The notes below the pieces were generated by a model. It was not told the origin of the DNA and searched no databases. It saw only the letters and a program-made list of their open reading frames with translations. A program made the translations under genes and the position numbers. A DNA stretch of 64,000 bases from Pseudomonas fluorescens (GTDB lineage Bacteria; Pseudomonadota; Gammaproteobacteria; Pseudomonadales; Pseudomonadaceae), in NCBI RefSeq assembly GCF_902498195.1, contig NZ_CABVIY010000004.1, positions 62,001 through 126,000 of the forward strand, given 5' to 3'. Shown here piece after piece: positions 10,397-19,128 of this stretch; the stretch's first letter is position 1; every line of letters starts with the position of its first letter.

Positions 10397-13090
10397 TCAA
10401 CGCTTCTCCAGCTTGTCCGGCAAAGGCGCAAACAGCGCCTCGATATCATCGCTCTGCAGCTTCCAGTCTCCGGCCTGGCGTCCATCCAGTACGCCGGCAG
10501 CGAGGTCGGACTTCTCTTTCTGCAGATGCTGAATCTTCTCTTCCACCGTCCCGCGCGCGATCAGCTTGTAGACGAACACCGGTTTTTCCTGGCCGATGCG
10601 ATACGCGCGGTCGGTTGCCTGGTTTTCCGTGGCCGGGTTCCACCATGGGTCGTAATGAATCACGGTGTCCGCTTCCGTCAGGTTCAGGCCGACCCCACCT
10701 GCCTTCAGGCTGATCAGAAAGATCTGGCGCTTGCCGCTCTGGAAGTCCTTCACTGGCGTGCGTCGGTCGCGGGTCTGTCCGGTCAGTAATGCATAGGCCA
10801 CGCCGCGTTTGTTCAGTTCGTCCTCGATCAGCGACAGCATCGACGTGAACTGCGAGAACAGCAGGATTCGCCGGCCTTCCTCAAACAGCTCTTCAAGCAT
10901 CTCCATCAGGCTGTCGAGCTTGCCCGATGTGCTGCCGCGCGCCGGCAGGGCGGCATCGTTGACCAGGCGCAAATCGCAGCACACCTGGCGCAGTTTCAGC
11001 AGCGCCTCGAGGATGATGATCTGGCTGCGGGCGACGCCCTTCCGGGTGATTTCGTCGCGGACTTTCTTGTCCATGGCCAGGCGCATGGTTTCGTACACAT
11101 CGCGCTGGGCTTCGTTAAGCTCGACCCAATGAATGATTTCGGTTTTCGGTGGCAGCTCGGTCGCCACCTGTTCCTTGGTCCGGCGCAACAGGAAGGGTTT
11201 GATCCGACCGTTGAGGTGCTGGAGTCTGACTTCGCTGGTGCGCTTTTCAATCGGCACGCGGTAATCGCGGTTGAAGCTTTTCACATCACCGAGCCAGCCC
11301 GGCAGCAGGAAGTGAAACAGTGACCACAGCTCGCCCAGGTGATTTTCCAGCGGCGTGCCGCTCAGGCACAGGCGCTGGCGGGCGTTCAGCTCACGAGCGG
11401 CCTGCGCGGCCTTGCTGTTGGGGTTCTTGATGTACTGCGCTTCATCCAGTACCAGCACGTGCAGGGGCTGCGCCGCCAGGCGTTCGACGTCCTTGGGCAG
11501 CAACGCGTAGGTGGTCAGGATCAGGTCGTAATCGGCCATGTGCTCGAAGTGCTTTTTGCGGCTGGCGCCGTACAGGGCCAGGACTTTGAGCTGCGGCGTG
11601 AAGTGCGCCGCCTCGTCGAGCCAGTTGGGGATCAAGCTGGTGGGCATCACCACCATGCACGGACGATCCAGGCGTCCGGCGTTCTTTTCGCACAGGACAT
11701 GCGCCAGGGTCTGCAGGGTTTTGCCCAGGCCCATGTCGTCCGCGAGAATTCCGCCCACCTCCAGTTGCCGCAGCGACTGCATCCAGCTCAGGCCTTCGAG
11801 CTGATAGGGGCGCAAGATCGCGTTCAAGCCTTCAGGCGCGCTGGCGGTGTAGTCCTTGATGTCGCGCAGGCGTTGGGCAAAGGTGCGGATCTGTTCGCCG
11901 CCTTCCCAGAGCAACGGCAGGTCTTCCAGCGGGTTCAGGCGCGTGGCGTCGGCCTTGCTCAAGCGCAGCGTGGTTTCGCCGGGTTCTTGCAGGTAGAACT
12001 CGCCGAGGGTCGCCAGCACTGGCTTCAAGCGGCCGAAGGGCAGGGCGACTTGCAACGGGCCGTATTCGGAATTCGGCCGGTTGGGGATGTTCACCAGGAT
12101 CAGCTCGTCGTCGCGACGTCGGGCCAGGCGCTCCGGGTTGAGGATTTCGGTGTGCGAGCGCATCAGGTTCAACAGGATCGGCAGCAGGCTGAGGCGCTCG
12201 CCGTTGACGATGATCCCCAGTTCCAGATCGAACCAATCACGTTCCGGTGCCTGTTCGACCGTGGCGTACCAGTCGTCCACTGCTGTCAGGTCGAAGCCGA
12301 AGTCCTCGTTGATTTGCAACTCCCAGCCCTGGGTGCGCAGCTTCGGCAGTTCATTGAGGGTGAAGGTCAGCCAGGCGCTGTCATTGACCATCTCGAACAG
12401 TTCGCCGGCGCTTTCCGGCAAGGCCTTGCTTTGCCGGGTGGCGATTTTGAAGCCGAGGATGCGCAGCTGTTCCCGGTAGGACTGTTCCACTTCCGGGTGG
12501 CGTTTTATCCGCAGGGTCTGGGTTTCCTGGCGAATCAGGATGTCGCTGTTTTTCTGTCCGGATACGTATTCGTCCAGGTAACTGAAGGACAGCGCCGCGC
12601 GATGCTGGATGTAGCGCTGCATCCGGCCATTGCGCGGTTCGAAGGCGCTGAATTCGATACTCGCCAACCACAGGCGTGGAACCGGTTGCACGTTGTCCAC
12701 CAGCACTTGCGGCGGCGCCTTCGGGTTGCGGTTTTCCAGCACGGCCTGGAGTTTTTCCAGAAGCTCGGCGTCTTTGGCCGCAGCGGGGTAGTCGAGGGTT
12801 TCCTGCACCTGCAGCAAGACGGCCGCGCAATGTTTGCAGTTGCTGTGGACCGGGCAGGAGCACGTGGCGTCGATCATCAGCAGCGTGCCTTTGGCTGACT
12901 CCCGCAAGCGAATGGTCTGACGGTAAACGTTGCCGCCAGAGCCTTCGCAAGCCGCGACGATCGTGGCGTCACCCGCTTCGACGATCCTGACGCGGTTCTC
13001 CAGCGCGTAGCGGCGGCCACGCTCCAGGCTCTGTTCCTTGAATCGGCTGACCCAGGAAGGTGCCAGGGGTTTGCTCAGGGTCGCGGACAT
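10397..13090 (-). CDS. SNF2-family DEAD/DEAH helicase with SWIM zinc finger
   Basis: An 897-residue SWI2/SNF2-type ATPase. The N-terminal SWIM finger reads CSCPVHSNCKHCAAV (about residues 75-90). A long family-specific region follows, then the SNF2 motor: Walker A DDMGLGKTLQTL, the DEAQYIKN box, SGTPLENHLGELW, LLFSQFTSM, and motif VI QATDRAYRIGQ. Such proteins translocate on double-stranded DNA; the cellular role of this bacterial group is unclear. The ATG at 13090 is nine bases inside a longer frame starting at a TTG. It begins ten bases after the CsiV gene, so the two, with mfd, may form one minus-strand unit. Confidence 0.9.
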   Translation of the reverse strand: MSATLSKPLAPSWVSRFKEQSLERGRRYALENRVRIVEAGDATIVAACEGSGGNVYRQTIRLRESAKGTLLMIDATCSCPVHSNCKHCAAVLLQVQETLDYPAAAKDAELLEKLQAVLENRNPKAPPQVLVDNVQPVPRLWLASIEFSAFEPRNGRMQRYIQHRAALSFSYLDEYVSGQKNSDILIRQETQTLRIKRHPEVEQSYREQLRILGFKIATRQSKALPESAGELFEMVNDSAWLTFTLNELPKLRTQGWELQINEDFGFDLTAVDDWYATVEQAPERDWFDLELGIIVNGERLSLLPILLNLMRSHTEILNPERLARRRDDELILVNIPNRPNSEYGPLQVALPFGRLKPVLATLGEFYLQEPGETTLRLSKADATRLNPLEDLPLLWEGGEQIRTFAQRLRDIKDYTASAPEGLNAILRPYQLEGLSWMQSLRQLEVGGILADDMGLGKTLQTLAHVLCEKNAGRLDRPCMVVMPTSLIPNWLDEAAHFTPQLKVLALYGASRKKHFEHMADYDLILTTYALLPKDVERLAAQPLHVLVLDEAQYIKNPNSKAAQAARELNARQRLCLSGTPLENHLGELWSLFHFLLPGWLGDVKSFNRDYRVPIEKRTSEVRLQHLNGRIKPFLLRRTKEQVATELPPKTEIIHWVELNEAQRDVYETMRLAMDKKVRDEITRKGVARSQIIILEALLKLRQVCCDLRLVNDAALPARGSTSGKLDSLMEMLEELFEEGRRILLFSQFTSMLSLIEDELNKRGVAYALLTGQTRDRRTPVKDFQSGKRQIFLISLKAGGVGLNLTEADTVIHYDPWWNPATENQATDRAYRIGQEKPVFVYKLIARGTVEEKIQHLQKEKSDLAAGVLDGRQAGDWKLQSDDIEALFAPLPDKLEKR

Positions 13091-13099
13091 AAGGATCAA

Positions 13100-13666
13100 T
13101 CAGTCCGGAATTTCTTCGGGGACTGGCCGGGGTGCGGGGGCGGTCAGGGAGGTGATCTTGATCAGCAGGCCGAGGTGGCCGGCGTCGAGGAAGTTCAGTT
13201 GGCCGTTCTTGGTATGGCTTTCTGTCTTCAGGCGTTCACTGGCGGTGACCAGGCCATCGGCGTTGATCTGGTTGACCCAGAAGTCGGCGTCGACGTCGGT
13301 GAAACGCCCCAGTTTCATGCTCAGGGTGCCCTCGATCGGGAACTGGCCGAACTGTTCCTTGCCGTCACTGATCGCGATTTTGGTGGCTTCCTCGCCCAGG
13401 TTCTGTTGCCAGGCTTTGTGGAGCAATACCTCGTATTCATTGCTGGCCGTGAGTTTTTCCACTTCGCCATTGAGGCTCGGCGTGCGCAGGCTGTCGGGGT
13501 TGATGCGTTGGGCACCGGCATCCCAGTCTTCCGGTGCGGCACGGCTGACGATCGCCGGCACGGCATTTTGCCGCACCAGAATCATTTCAATCTGATACAG
13601 ATCATCGGCAAACACCGAAGGGGCGACCAGCGTAAGCAACAGGGTCAGTGAGCGAAACAGGCGCAT
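13100..13666 (-). CDS. CsiV family periplasmic protein
   Basis: A 188-residue secreted protein with a clear signal peptide (MRLFRSLTLLLTLVAPSVFA, cleavage after VFA). The mature part begins DDLYQIEMILVRQNAVP, the hallmark of the CsiV family, first described as a cell-shape-integrity factor in Vibrio that acts in the periplasm. The start is the ATG after GAAGGACGCC. It lies between mfd and the helicase gene on the same strand with ten-base gaps, so co-transcription is likely. Confidence 0.8.
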   Translation of the reverse strand: MRLFRSLTLLLTLVAPSVFADDLYQIEMILVRQNAVPAIVSRAAPEDWDAGAQRINPDSLRTPSLNGEVEKLTASNEYEVLLHKAWQQNLGEEATKIAISDGKEQFGQFPIEGTLSMKLGRFTDVDADFWVNQINADGLVTASERLKTESHTKNGQLNFLDAGHLGLLIKITSLTAPAPRPVPEEIPD

Positions 13667-13676
13667 GCGGCGTCCT

Positions 13677-16600
13677 TCAAGCAGTTTTCGGGATGAGGCG
13701 CTCAAACAGCGCCTCTACAGTATTAAAGCGCTCTTCCGGGCGCTCCATCGGGACCAAGAACTTGAACATCGTGGCACCTTCGAATTTGTAGCGTTTGGGC
13801 TGGCTCTGGATCAGTTTGATCAGGGTCAGCGGGTCGACCGGGGTTTGCGCCGCGAACTCGATGCGTCCGCCCTGCGGGCCGCCGTCGACTTTCTTGATGC
13901 CCAGCAGCTCGGCCTGCAATTTCAGGGCGGTGATGCGCATCAGGTTCTTGGTCGGCTCCGGCAACAGGCCGAAACGGTCGATCATCTCCACTTGCAGATC
14001 CTTGAGGCCGTCCTCGTCGGTGGCCGAAGCGATGCGCTTGTAGAGGATCAGGCGAGCATGGACGTCCGGCAGATAGTCTTCGGGAATCAGCGCCGGTACG
14101 CGCAGGTTGACTTCCGGACCGCCGCCCAGCGGTTGATCGAGGTTCGGCTGTTCGCCCTTGCGGATCGACTTCACCGCGCGCTCGAGCATTTCCATGTACA
14201 GCGTGAAACCGACGGCCTGGATCTGCCCGCTTTGCCCGTCGCCGAGCAGTTCGCCGGCGCCACGGATTTCCAGGTCGTTGGTGGCGAGCACGAAGCCTGC
14301 ACCGAGGTCCTGGGTATTGGCGATCGCTTCCAGGCGCTTTTCCGCATCCGGGGTGATTTGCTGGCGCGGCGGCGTCAGCAGGTACGCGTAGGCCTGGTGG
14401 TGACTGCGCCCGACCCGGCCACGCAACTGGTGCAGCTGCGCCAGGCCGAACTTGTCGGCACGCTCGATGATGATGGTGTTGGCGCTCGGCACGTCAATGC
14501 CGGTCTCGATGATGGTCGAGGCGATCAGCACGTTGAAGCGCTTGTGGTAGAAATCGCTCATCACCTGTTCGAGTTCGCGTTCGCGCATCTGCCCGTGGCC
14601 GATGCCGATCCGCGCTTCCGGGACCAGCTCGGCGAGGTCGGCGGCGCATTTCTCGATGGTCTTCACATCGTTGTGCAGGTAGTAGACCTGACCGCCGCGC
14701 AGCAGCTCGCGGAGCAGGGCTTCCTTGACCGTGCTCTTGTTCTGTTCCATGACAAAAGTCCGCACGGACAGGCGACGGGCCGGCGGCGTGGCGATGATCG
14801 ACAGGTCGCGCATGCCTGACACCGCCATATTCAGCGTGCGCGGGATGGGCGTGGCGGTCAGGGTGAGGATGTCGACTTCGCTGCGCAGGGCCTTGAGCTG
14901 TTCTTTCTGGCGGACTCCGAAACGGTGTTCTTCGTCGATGATCACCAGGCCGAGGTTTTTGATTTTCACATCGTCCTGCAGCAGTTTGTGGGTGCCGATG
15001 ACGATGTCGATCTTGCCCTCCGCCAGGTCGGCCACCGCGGCGTTCACTTCCTTGGCCGACTTGAAGCGGCTCATCACTTCCACGGTCACCGGCCAGTCGG
15101 CGAAGCGGTCGCGGAAGCTGTTGTAGTGTTGCTGGGCGAGCAGGGTGGTTGGCACCAGGATCGCTACCTGGCGACCGCCATGCACGGCAATGAACGCCGC
15201 GCGCATCGCCACTTCGGTCTTGCCGAAGCCGACATCGCCGCACACCAGGCGGTCCATCGGCTTCGGCGCGAGCATGTCTTCGCGCACGGCTTCGATGGTG
15301 GTTTGCTGGTCGGGAGTTTCTTCGAACGGGAAGCCGGCGCTGAAGGTGGCGTAATCGGCCTTCGGATCGGCAAAGGCATAGCCCTCGCGGGCGGCACGGC
15401 GCGCATAGATGTCGAGCAGTTCCGCAGCCACGTCGCGCACTTGTTCGGCGGCCTTGCGCTTGGCTTTCTGCCAGGTCTCGGAGCCGAGGCGGTGCAGCGG
15501 GGCCAGTGCATCGTCGCTGCCGGTGTAGCGGGCGATCAAGTGCAGGTTGGCCACCGGCACGTAGAGCTTGGCGCCCTCGGCGTACTCCAGGGCGAGGAAT
15601 TCGGCGGCCTGGCTGTCGATTTCCAGCGTCGCCAGGCCCAGGTAGCGACCGACCCCGTGGTCGATGTGCACCACCGGTGCGCCTTCGCGCAGCTCGGTGA
15701 GGTTCTTGATGACCGCATCGTTGTTGGCATCGGCGCGTTTCTCGCGGCGCCTGCGTTGCATCACGCGCTGACCGAACAAAGGGCTTTCGGCCACCAGGGC
15801 CAGGGCCGGATCGTCCAGCAGCAAGCCTTCATCCAGCGGCGCAATAGTGATCGCCAGGCGTTCCTTGCCGGCCACGAAATCCGGCCAGCTGTCGACGGTC
15901 TTCGGTCGCAGCTTCAAGCGTTCCAGCAGTTCCAGCAGCACTTCGCGACGGCCCGCGGACTCAGCGGTAAACAGCACGCGTCCGGGGAACTGGTCGAGGA
16001 AGTCCGCCAGCGCCGCCAACGGCTGGGTGGCCTTGGCTTCGATGGCCAGGTTCGGCAGTTCCCGAGCCGGGAAGCGTTCACGGCCGGCTCCGGTCTCCAC
16101 GTCCTGCTGGCTCGCCACCACCCGTGGCCAGTTTTTCAGGCGCGCGAAGCAGTCTTCCACCGGCAGGAACAACTCGGCGGGCGGCAATAAAGGACGGGAG
16201 GGATCGACGCGACGCTCTTCATAGCGATTGCGCACATCGTTCCAGAAGTTTTCCGCAGCCTGCTCGATACCTGGCAGGGAAAACACTTGTGTGTCCTGGG
16301 GCAGGTAATCGAAGAGCGTCGAAGTATCCTCGAAAAACAGCGGCAGGTAGTACTCGATGCCGGCGGGGGTAATTCCGCTGTTCAAATCCTGGAAGATCGG
16401 GCAGCGACGGAAGTCGACATCGAAGCGCTCGCGAAACCGCGCCTTGAAGCGGGTCACGGCTTCCTTCTCCAGCGGGAATTCCTTGGCCGGCAGCAGCTTG
16501 ACCGAGTCGACCTTGTCGATGGAGCGCTGATTCTCCGGATCGAAGGTGCGCAGGGTTTCAATTTCGTCGTCGAACAGGTCGATGCGATAGGGCAACTTGC

Positions 16601-17126
16601 TGCCCATCGGGAACAGATCGATCAGCGAGCCGCGCACGGTGAATTCGCCATGCTCGTACACGGTATCGACATAACGATAGCCGGTGGCTTCCAGCCGGGT
16701 GCGCATCTGCTCGACGTCGAGCTTCTGGCCGACGTCCAGCACCAGGCTGCTGCCGAGCAGGAATTTGGTGGGCGCCAGGCGGTGCAGGGCGGTGGTGATC
16801 GGCACCACCAGCACGCCGTGACTCAGTTCCGGCAATCTATAAAGAGCCGAGATGCGCTGGGAAATGATGTCCTGGTGCGGCGAGAACAGATCGTAGGGCA
16901 GGGTTTCCCAGTCGGGGAAATGCAGCACGGGCAAATCCGGGGCGAAGAAACCCAGCTCCTGTTCCAGCCGTTCGGCGCTTTGGCTGTCGGCGGTCAGCAG
17001 CAGGGTAAAGCGCTTGGCAGCGCTGGCGGCCTCGGCGATGGCCAGGCTCAGGGCGGCACCGGGCAGATTGCCCCAATGCTGTTTACCTGCCGCGGCAGGG
17101 AGATGCGGTAGACGCAGAACGGGCAC
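13677..17126 (-). CDS. mfd: Mfd, transcription-repair coupling factor
   Basis: An 1149-residue translocase that removes stalled RNA polymerase and recruits UvrA. The N-terminal UvrB-like half includes LLTADSQSAERLEQEL and FPDWETLPYD. The RNA polymerase-interacting domain is near GAPVVHIDHGVGRYLGL. The motor has Walker A GDVGFGKTEVAMRAAF, DEEHRFGVRQKE, TLTATPIPRTL and QLRGRVGRS. The TRCF C-terminal domain closes the protein. Length and order are normal. The start ATG is at 17126; it is first in an apparent mfd-csiV-helicase unit. Confidence 0.97.
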   Translation of the reverse strand: MPVLRLPHLPAAAGKQHWGNLPGAALSLAIAEAASAAKRFTLLLTADSQSAERLEQELGFFAPDLPVLHFPDWETLPYDLFSPHQDIISQRISALYRLPELSHGVLVVPITTALHRLAPTKFLLGSSLVLDVGQKLDVEQMRTRLEATGYRYVDTVYEHGEFTVRGSLIDLFPMGSKLPYRIDLFDDEIETLRTFDPENQRSIDKVDSVKLLPAKEFPLEKEAVTRFKARFRERFDVDFRRCPIFQDLNSGITPAGIEYYLPLFFEDTSTLFDYLPQDTQVFSLPGIEQAAENFWNDVRNRYEERRVDPSRPLLPPAELFLPVEDCFARLKNWPRVVASQQDVETGAGRERFPARELPNLAIEAKATQPLAALADFLDQFPGRVLFTAESAGRREVLLELLERLKLRPKTVDSWPDFVAGKERLAITIAPLDEGLLLDDPALALVAESPLFGQRVMQRRRREKRADANNDAVIKNLTELREGAPVVHIDHGVGRYLGLATLEIDSQAAEFLALEYAEGAKLYVPVANLHLIARYTGSDDALAPLHRLGSETWQKAKRKAAEQVRDVAAELLDIYARRAAREGYAFADPKADYATFSAGFPFEETPDQQTTIEAVREDMLAPKPMDRLVCGDVGFGKTEVAMRAAFIAVHGGRQVAILVPTTLLAQQHYNSFRDRFADWPVTVEVMSRFKSAKEVNAAVADLAEGKIDIVIGTHKLLQDDVKIKNLGLVIIDEEHRFGVRQKEQLKALRSEVDILTLTATPIPRTLNMAVSGMRDLSIIATPPARRLSVRTFVMEQNKSTVKEALLRELLRGGQVYYLHNDVKTIEKCAADLAELVPEARIGIGHGQMRERELEQVMSDFYHKRFNVLIASTIIETGIDVPSANTIIIERADKFGLAQLHQLRGRVGRSHHQAYAYLLTPPRQQITPDAEKRLEAIANTQDLGAGFVLATNDLEIRGAGELLGDGQSGQIQAVGFTLYMEMLERAVKSIRKGEQPNLDQPLGGGPEVNLRVPALIPEDYLPDVHARLILYKRIASATDEDGLKDLQVEMIDRFGLLPEPTKNLMRITALKLQAELLGIKKVDGGPQGGRIEFAAQTPVDPLTLIKLIQSQPKRYKFEGATMFKFLVPMERPEERFNTVEALFERLIPKTA

Positions 17127-17226
17127 GGAAGGTTGAGCTCCAAGCGTTGCGACAAAGTCGGTAATTGTAGCGGTCTCGGGTGCCGGCTGTCAGTTGCAGA
17201 TGTGTCTATTACGCGGGCGGGGCGAA

Positions 17227-17290
17227 ATGTAGTGGTAAAGACAAAATCGGGCCGTTTTTAAGCGAAAATCGCTGAATATGTAGTGGTAAA
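17227..17290 (+). promoter_or_regulatory. Direct repeats ATGTAGTGGTAAA upstream of gap
   Basis: The 13-mer ATGTAGTGGTAAA occurs at 17227-17239 and 17278-17290, start to start exactly 51 bases, close to five helical turns. A short palindrome (AGCGA-AAA-TCGCT, 17261-17273) lies between. Gluconeogenic gap genes of Pseudomonas are controlled by RccR, whose sites contain TGTAGT, so these are candidate RccR half-sites. The assignment is inference. Confidence 0.55.
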
Positions 17291-17300
17291 ACGGAGCAGT

Positions 17301-17418
17301 GTTACGGATGGTTACGGATAAGGCAGCGCTGTCCCCAAAAAATTGACGAGGCTGGAAGCCCCGGTTTTACTGGGCTTCAGCCGAGCGTAATTTTTTTGAA
17401 CGGAAAATTGTTACGGAC
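17301..17418 (+). repeat. Three GTTACGGA direct repeats
   Basis: GTTACGGAT occurs back to back at 17301 and 17311, and GTTACGGAC recurs at 17410, flanking the stem-loop in front of gap. Function unknown; they may be additional regulator sites. Confidence 0.5.
17349..17397 (+). terminator. Stem-loop with T-tract inside the gap leader
   Basis: GGCTGGAAGCCC pairs with GGGCTTCAGCC around GGTTTTACT, with one bulged base; ten bases later comes a run of seven T. It resembles a weak intrinsic terminator 107 bases before the gap start. It could attenuate transcripts entering from the repeat region or be a remnant terminator. Confidence 0.5.
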
Positions 17419-17462
17419 GGTGCGACAAGCGCGCATTGCTACACGGTGCACTCGGCGGCATA

Positions 17463-17490
17463 ATGTAGCCCCTTTTTTCTGCCCCTACAT
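17463..17490 (+). promoter_or_regulatory. Inverted repeat ATGTAG-N16-CTACAT before gap
   Basis: Perfect six-base arms ending 13 bases before the GTG start and reusing the ATGTAG half-site of the direct repeats. The position, overlapping the 5' leader of gap, would suit a repressor. Confidence 0.45.
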
Positions 17491-17503
17491 GTGGAAGGTT
17501 CCC

Positions 17504-18952
17504 GTGACTCAGAAGCCCGACCAGTGTCTTGGTGAATGGATCGACCGTGAAGCACTCGCAGAAGCGATGATTCCGCTTATCGGTCAGCTCTACCGCAATA
17601 ACAACGTGGTGAGCTCGATCTATGGCCGCAGCCTGATCAATCGTTCAGTCATTGCGATTCTCAAAGCTCACCGCTTTGCTCGTCACCGTCAGTCCGACGA
17701 AAGCGAGCTGTCCGTCCACGAAACATTCCCGCTGCTCAAGGCGATGAGCGAGCTCAAGCTGGGCGCCGCTTCGGTAGACCTGGGCAAGCTGGCGGCCAAG
17801 TTCAAGGCCGAAGGCAATGGCCGTACTGCCGAGCAGTTCGTCCGTGAAGAAATGGCCGACGTGGTTGGCCAGCAGAACGCTTCAGCCCGCAAAGGCACCG
17901 ACGTTGTCCTGTACGGCTTCGGTCGTATCGGCCGTCTGCTGGCGCGCATCCTGATCGAGAAAACCGGTGGTGGCGACGGCCTGCGTCTGCGCGCCATCGT
18001 CGTGCGCAAGGGCGCCGAGAACGACCTGGTCAAGCGTGCCAGCCTGCTGCGTCGTGACTCGGTTCATGGTCCGTTCGATGGCACCATCACCATTGATGAA
18101 GCCAACAACACCATCACCGCCAACGGCAACCTGATCCAGGTGATCTACGCCAAGAGCCCGGCCGAAGTCGACTACACCCAGTACGGCATCGAAAACGCGC
18201 TGATCGTCGACAACACCGGTGTGTGGCGTGACGCCGACGGCCTGGGCCAGCACCTGGCCTGCCCGGGCGCTGCCCGCGTGATCCTCACCGCACCTGGCAA
18301 GGGCGCGCTGAAGAACATCGTTCACGGCATCAACCACGGCGACATCACCCCTGACGACAAGATCATCTCGGCGGCTTCCTGCACCACCAACGCCATCGTG
18401 CCGGTGCTCAAGGCAGTCAACGACAAGTACGGCATCGTCAATGGCCACGTCGAAACCGTTCACTCGTTCACCAACGACCAGAACCTGATCGACAACTTCC
18501 ACAAGGGCAGCCGTCGTGGCCGCGCCGCGCCGCTGAACATGGTCATCACCGAGACCGGTGCCGCCACCGCAGCCGCCAAGGCACTGCCAGTGCTCAAGGG
18601 CAAGCTGACCGGTAACGCGATTCGCGTGCCTACGCCGAACGTGTCGATGGCCATCCTGAACCTGAACCTGGAAAAGGCCACCACTCGCGAAGAGATCAAC
18701 GAGTACCTGCGCCAGATGGCCATGCACTCAGATCTGCACAAGCAGATCGACTATGTGAGCTCCCAGGAAGTGGTTTCCACCGACTTCGTTGGCTCGCGTC
18801 ACGCTGGCGTCGTGGATGCTGAAGCAACCATCACCCAGGATAACCGCGTTGTTCTGTACGTCTGGTACGACAACGAATTCGGTTACAGCTGCCAGGTGGT
18901 ACGCGTAATGGAAGACATGGCCGGTGTAAACCCGCCAGCGTTCCCGCGCTAA
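17504..18952 (+). CDS. gap: Glyceraldehyde-3-phosphate dehydrogenase, long (gluconeogenic) type
   Basis: A 482-residue GAPDH with an N-terminal extension of roughly 125 residues before the NAD-binding GFGRIGRLLARI. The catalytic cysteine is in SAASCTTNAIVP, and the C-terminal WYDNEFGYSCQVVRVMEDM is normal. The long form is characteristic of the second Pseudomonas gap (PA3001), associated with gluconeogenesis. The start is GTG at 17504, preceded by GGAAGG at five bases; an ATG 15 bases upstream would place the ribosome site inside the gene. The promoter is dense in repeats. Confidence 0.95.
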   Translation: MTQKPDQCLGEWIDREALAEAMIPLIGQLYRNNNVVSSIYGRSLINRSVIAILKAHRFARHRQSDESELSVHETFPLLKAMSELKLGAASVDLGKLAAKFKAEGNGRTAEQFVREEMADVVGQQNASARKGTDVVLYGFGRIGRLLARILIEKTGGGDGLRLRAIVVRKGAENDLVKRASLLRRDSVHGPFDGTITIDEANNTITANGNLIQVIYAKSPAEVDYTQYGIENALIVDNTGVWRDADGLGQHLACPGAARVILTAPGKGALKNIVHGINHGDITPDDKIISAASCTTNAIVPVLKAVNDKYGIVNGHVETVHSFTNDQNLIDNFHKGSRRGRAAPLNMVITETGAATAAAKALPVLKGKLTGNAIRVPTPNVSMAILNLNLEKATTREEINEYLRQMAMHSDLHKQIDYVSSQEVVSTDFVGSRHAGVVDAEATITQDNRVVLYVWYDNEFGYSCQVVRVMEDMAGVNPPAFPR

Positions 18953-18970
18953 GCCTTAGCTGCTTGTGAA

Positions 18971-19003
18971 AACGCCCCGACCCTGGTCGGGGCGTTTTTG
19001 TTT
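18971..19003 (+). terminator. Terminator of gap
   Basis: Stem AACGCCCCGACC / GGTCGGGGCGTT with a three-base loop, followed by TTTTTGTTT, 19 bases after the gap stop. Confidence 0.95.
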
Positions 19004-19041
19004 GTGCGATGAAATCACAGGTGTGTTGTCTGGCCCGCCCT

Positions 19042-19066
19042 CTTCGCGGGCAAGCCCGCTCCCACA
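19042..19066. repeat. Single REP element
   Basis: TTCGCGGGCAAGCCCGCTCC followed by CACA: one copy of the Pseudomonas REP palindrome without an inverted partner nearby. Confidence 0.85.
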
Positions 19067-19128
19067 TTTCTATCGCATAATGGCCGGACTTGGCGTTGTG
19101 TCAGATATTTTCCATGGGAGGGGATTCG

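Noticed and set aside
11339..12898. Plus-strand 519-codon frame opposite the helicase
   Set aside because: The minus-strand SNF2 motifs are intact; the plus frame is Gln/Val/Gly-rich shadow sequence.
17349..17397. Riboswitch in the gap leader
   Set aside because: Only one simple stem is visible with no recognisable aptamer junction; listed as a terminator-like stem instead.
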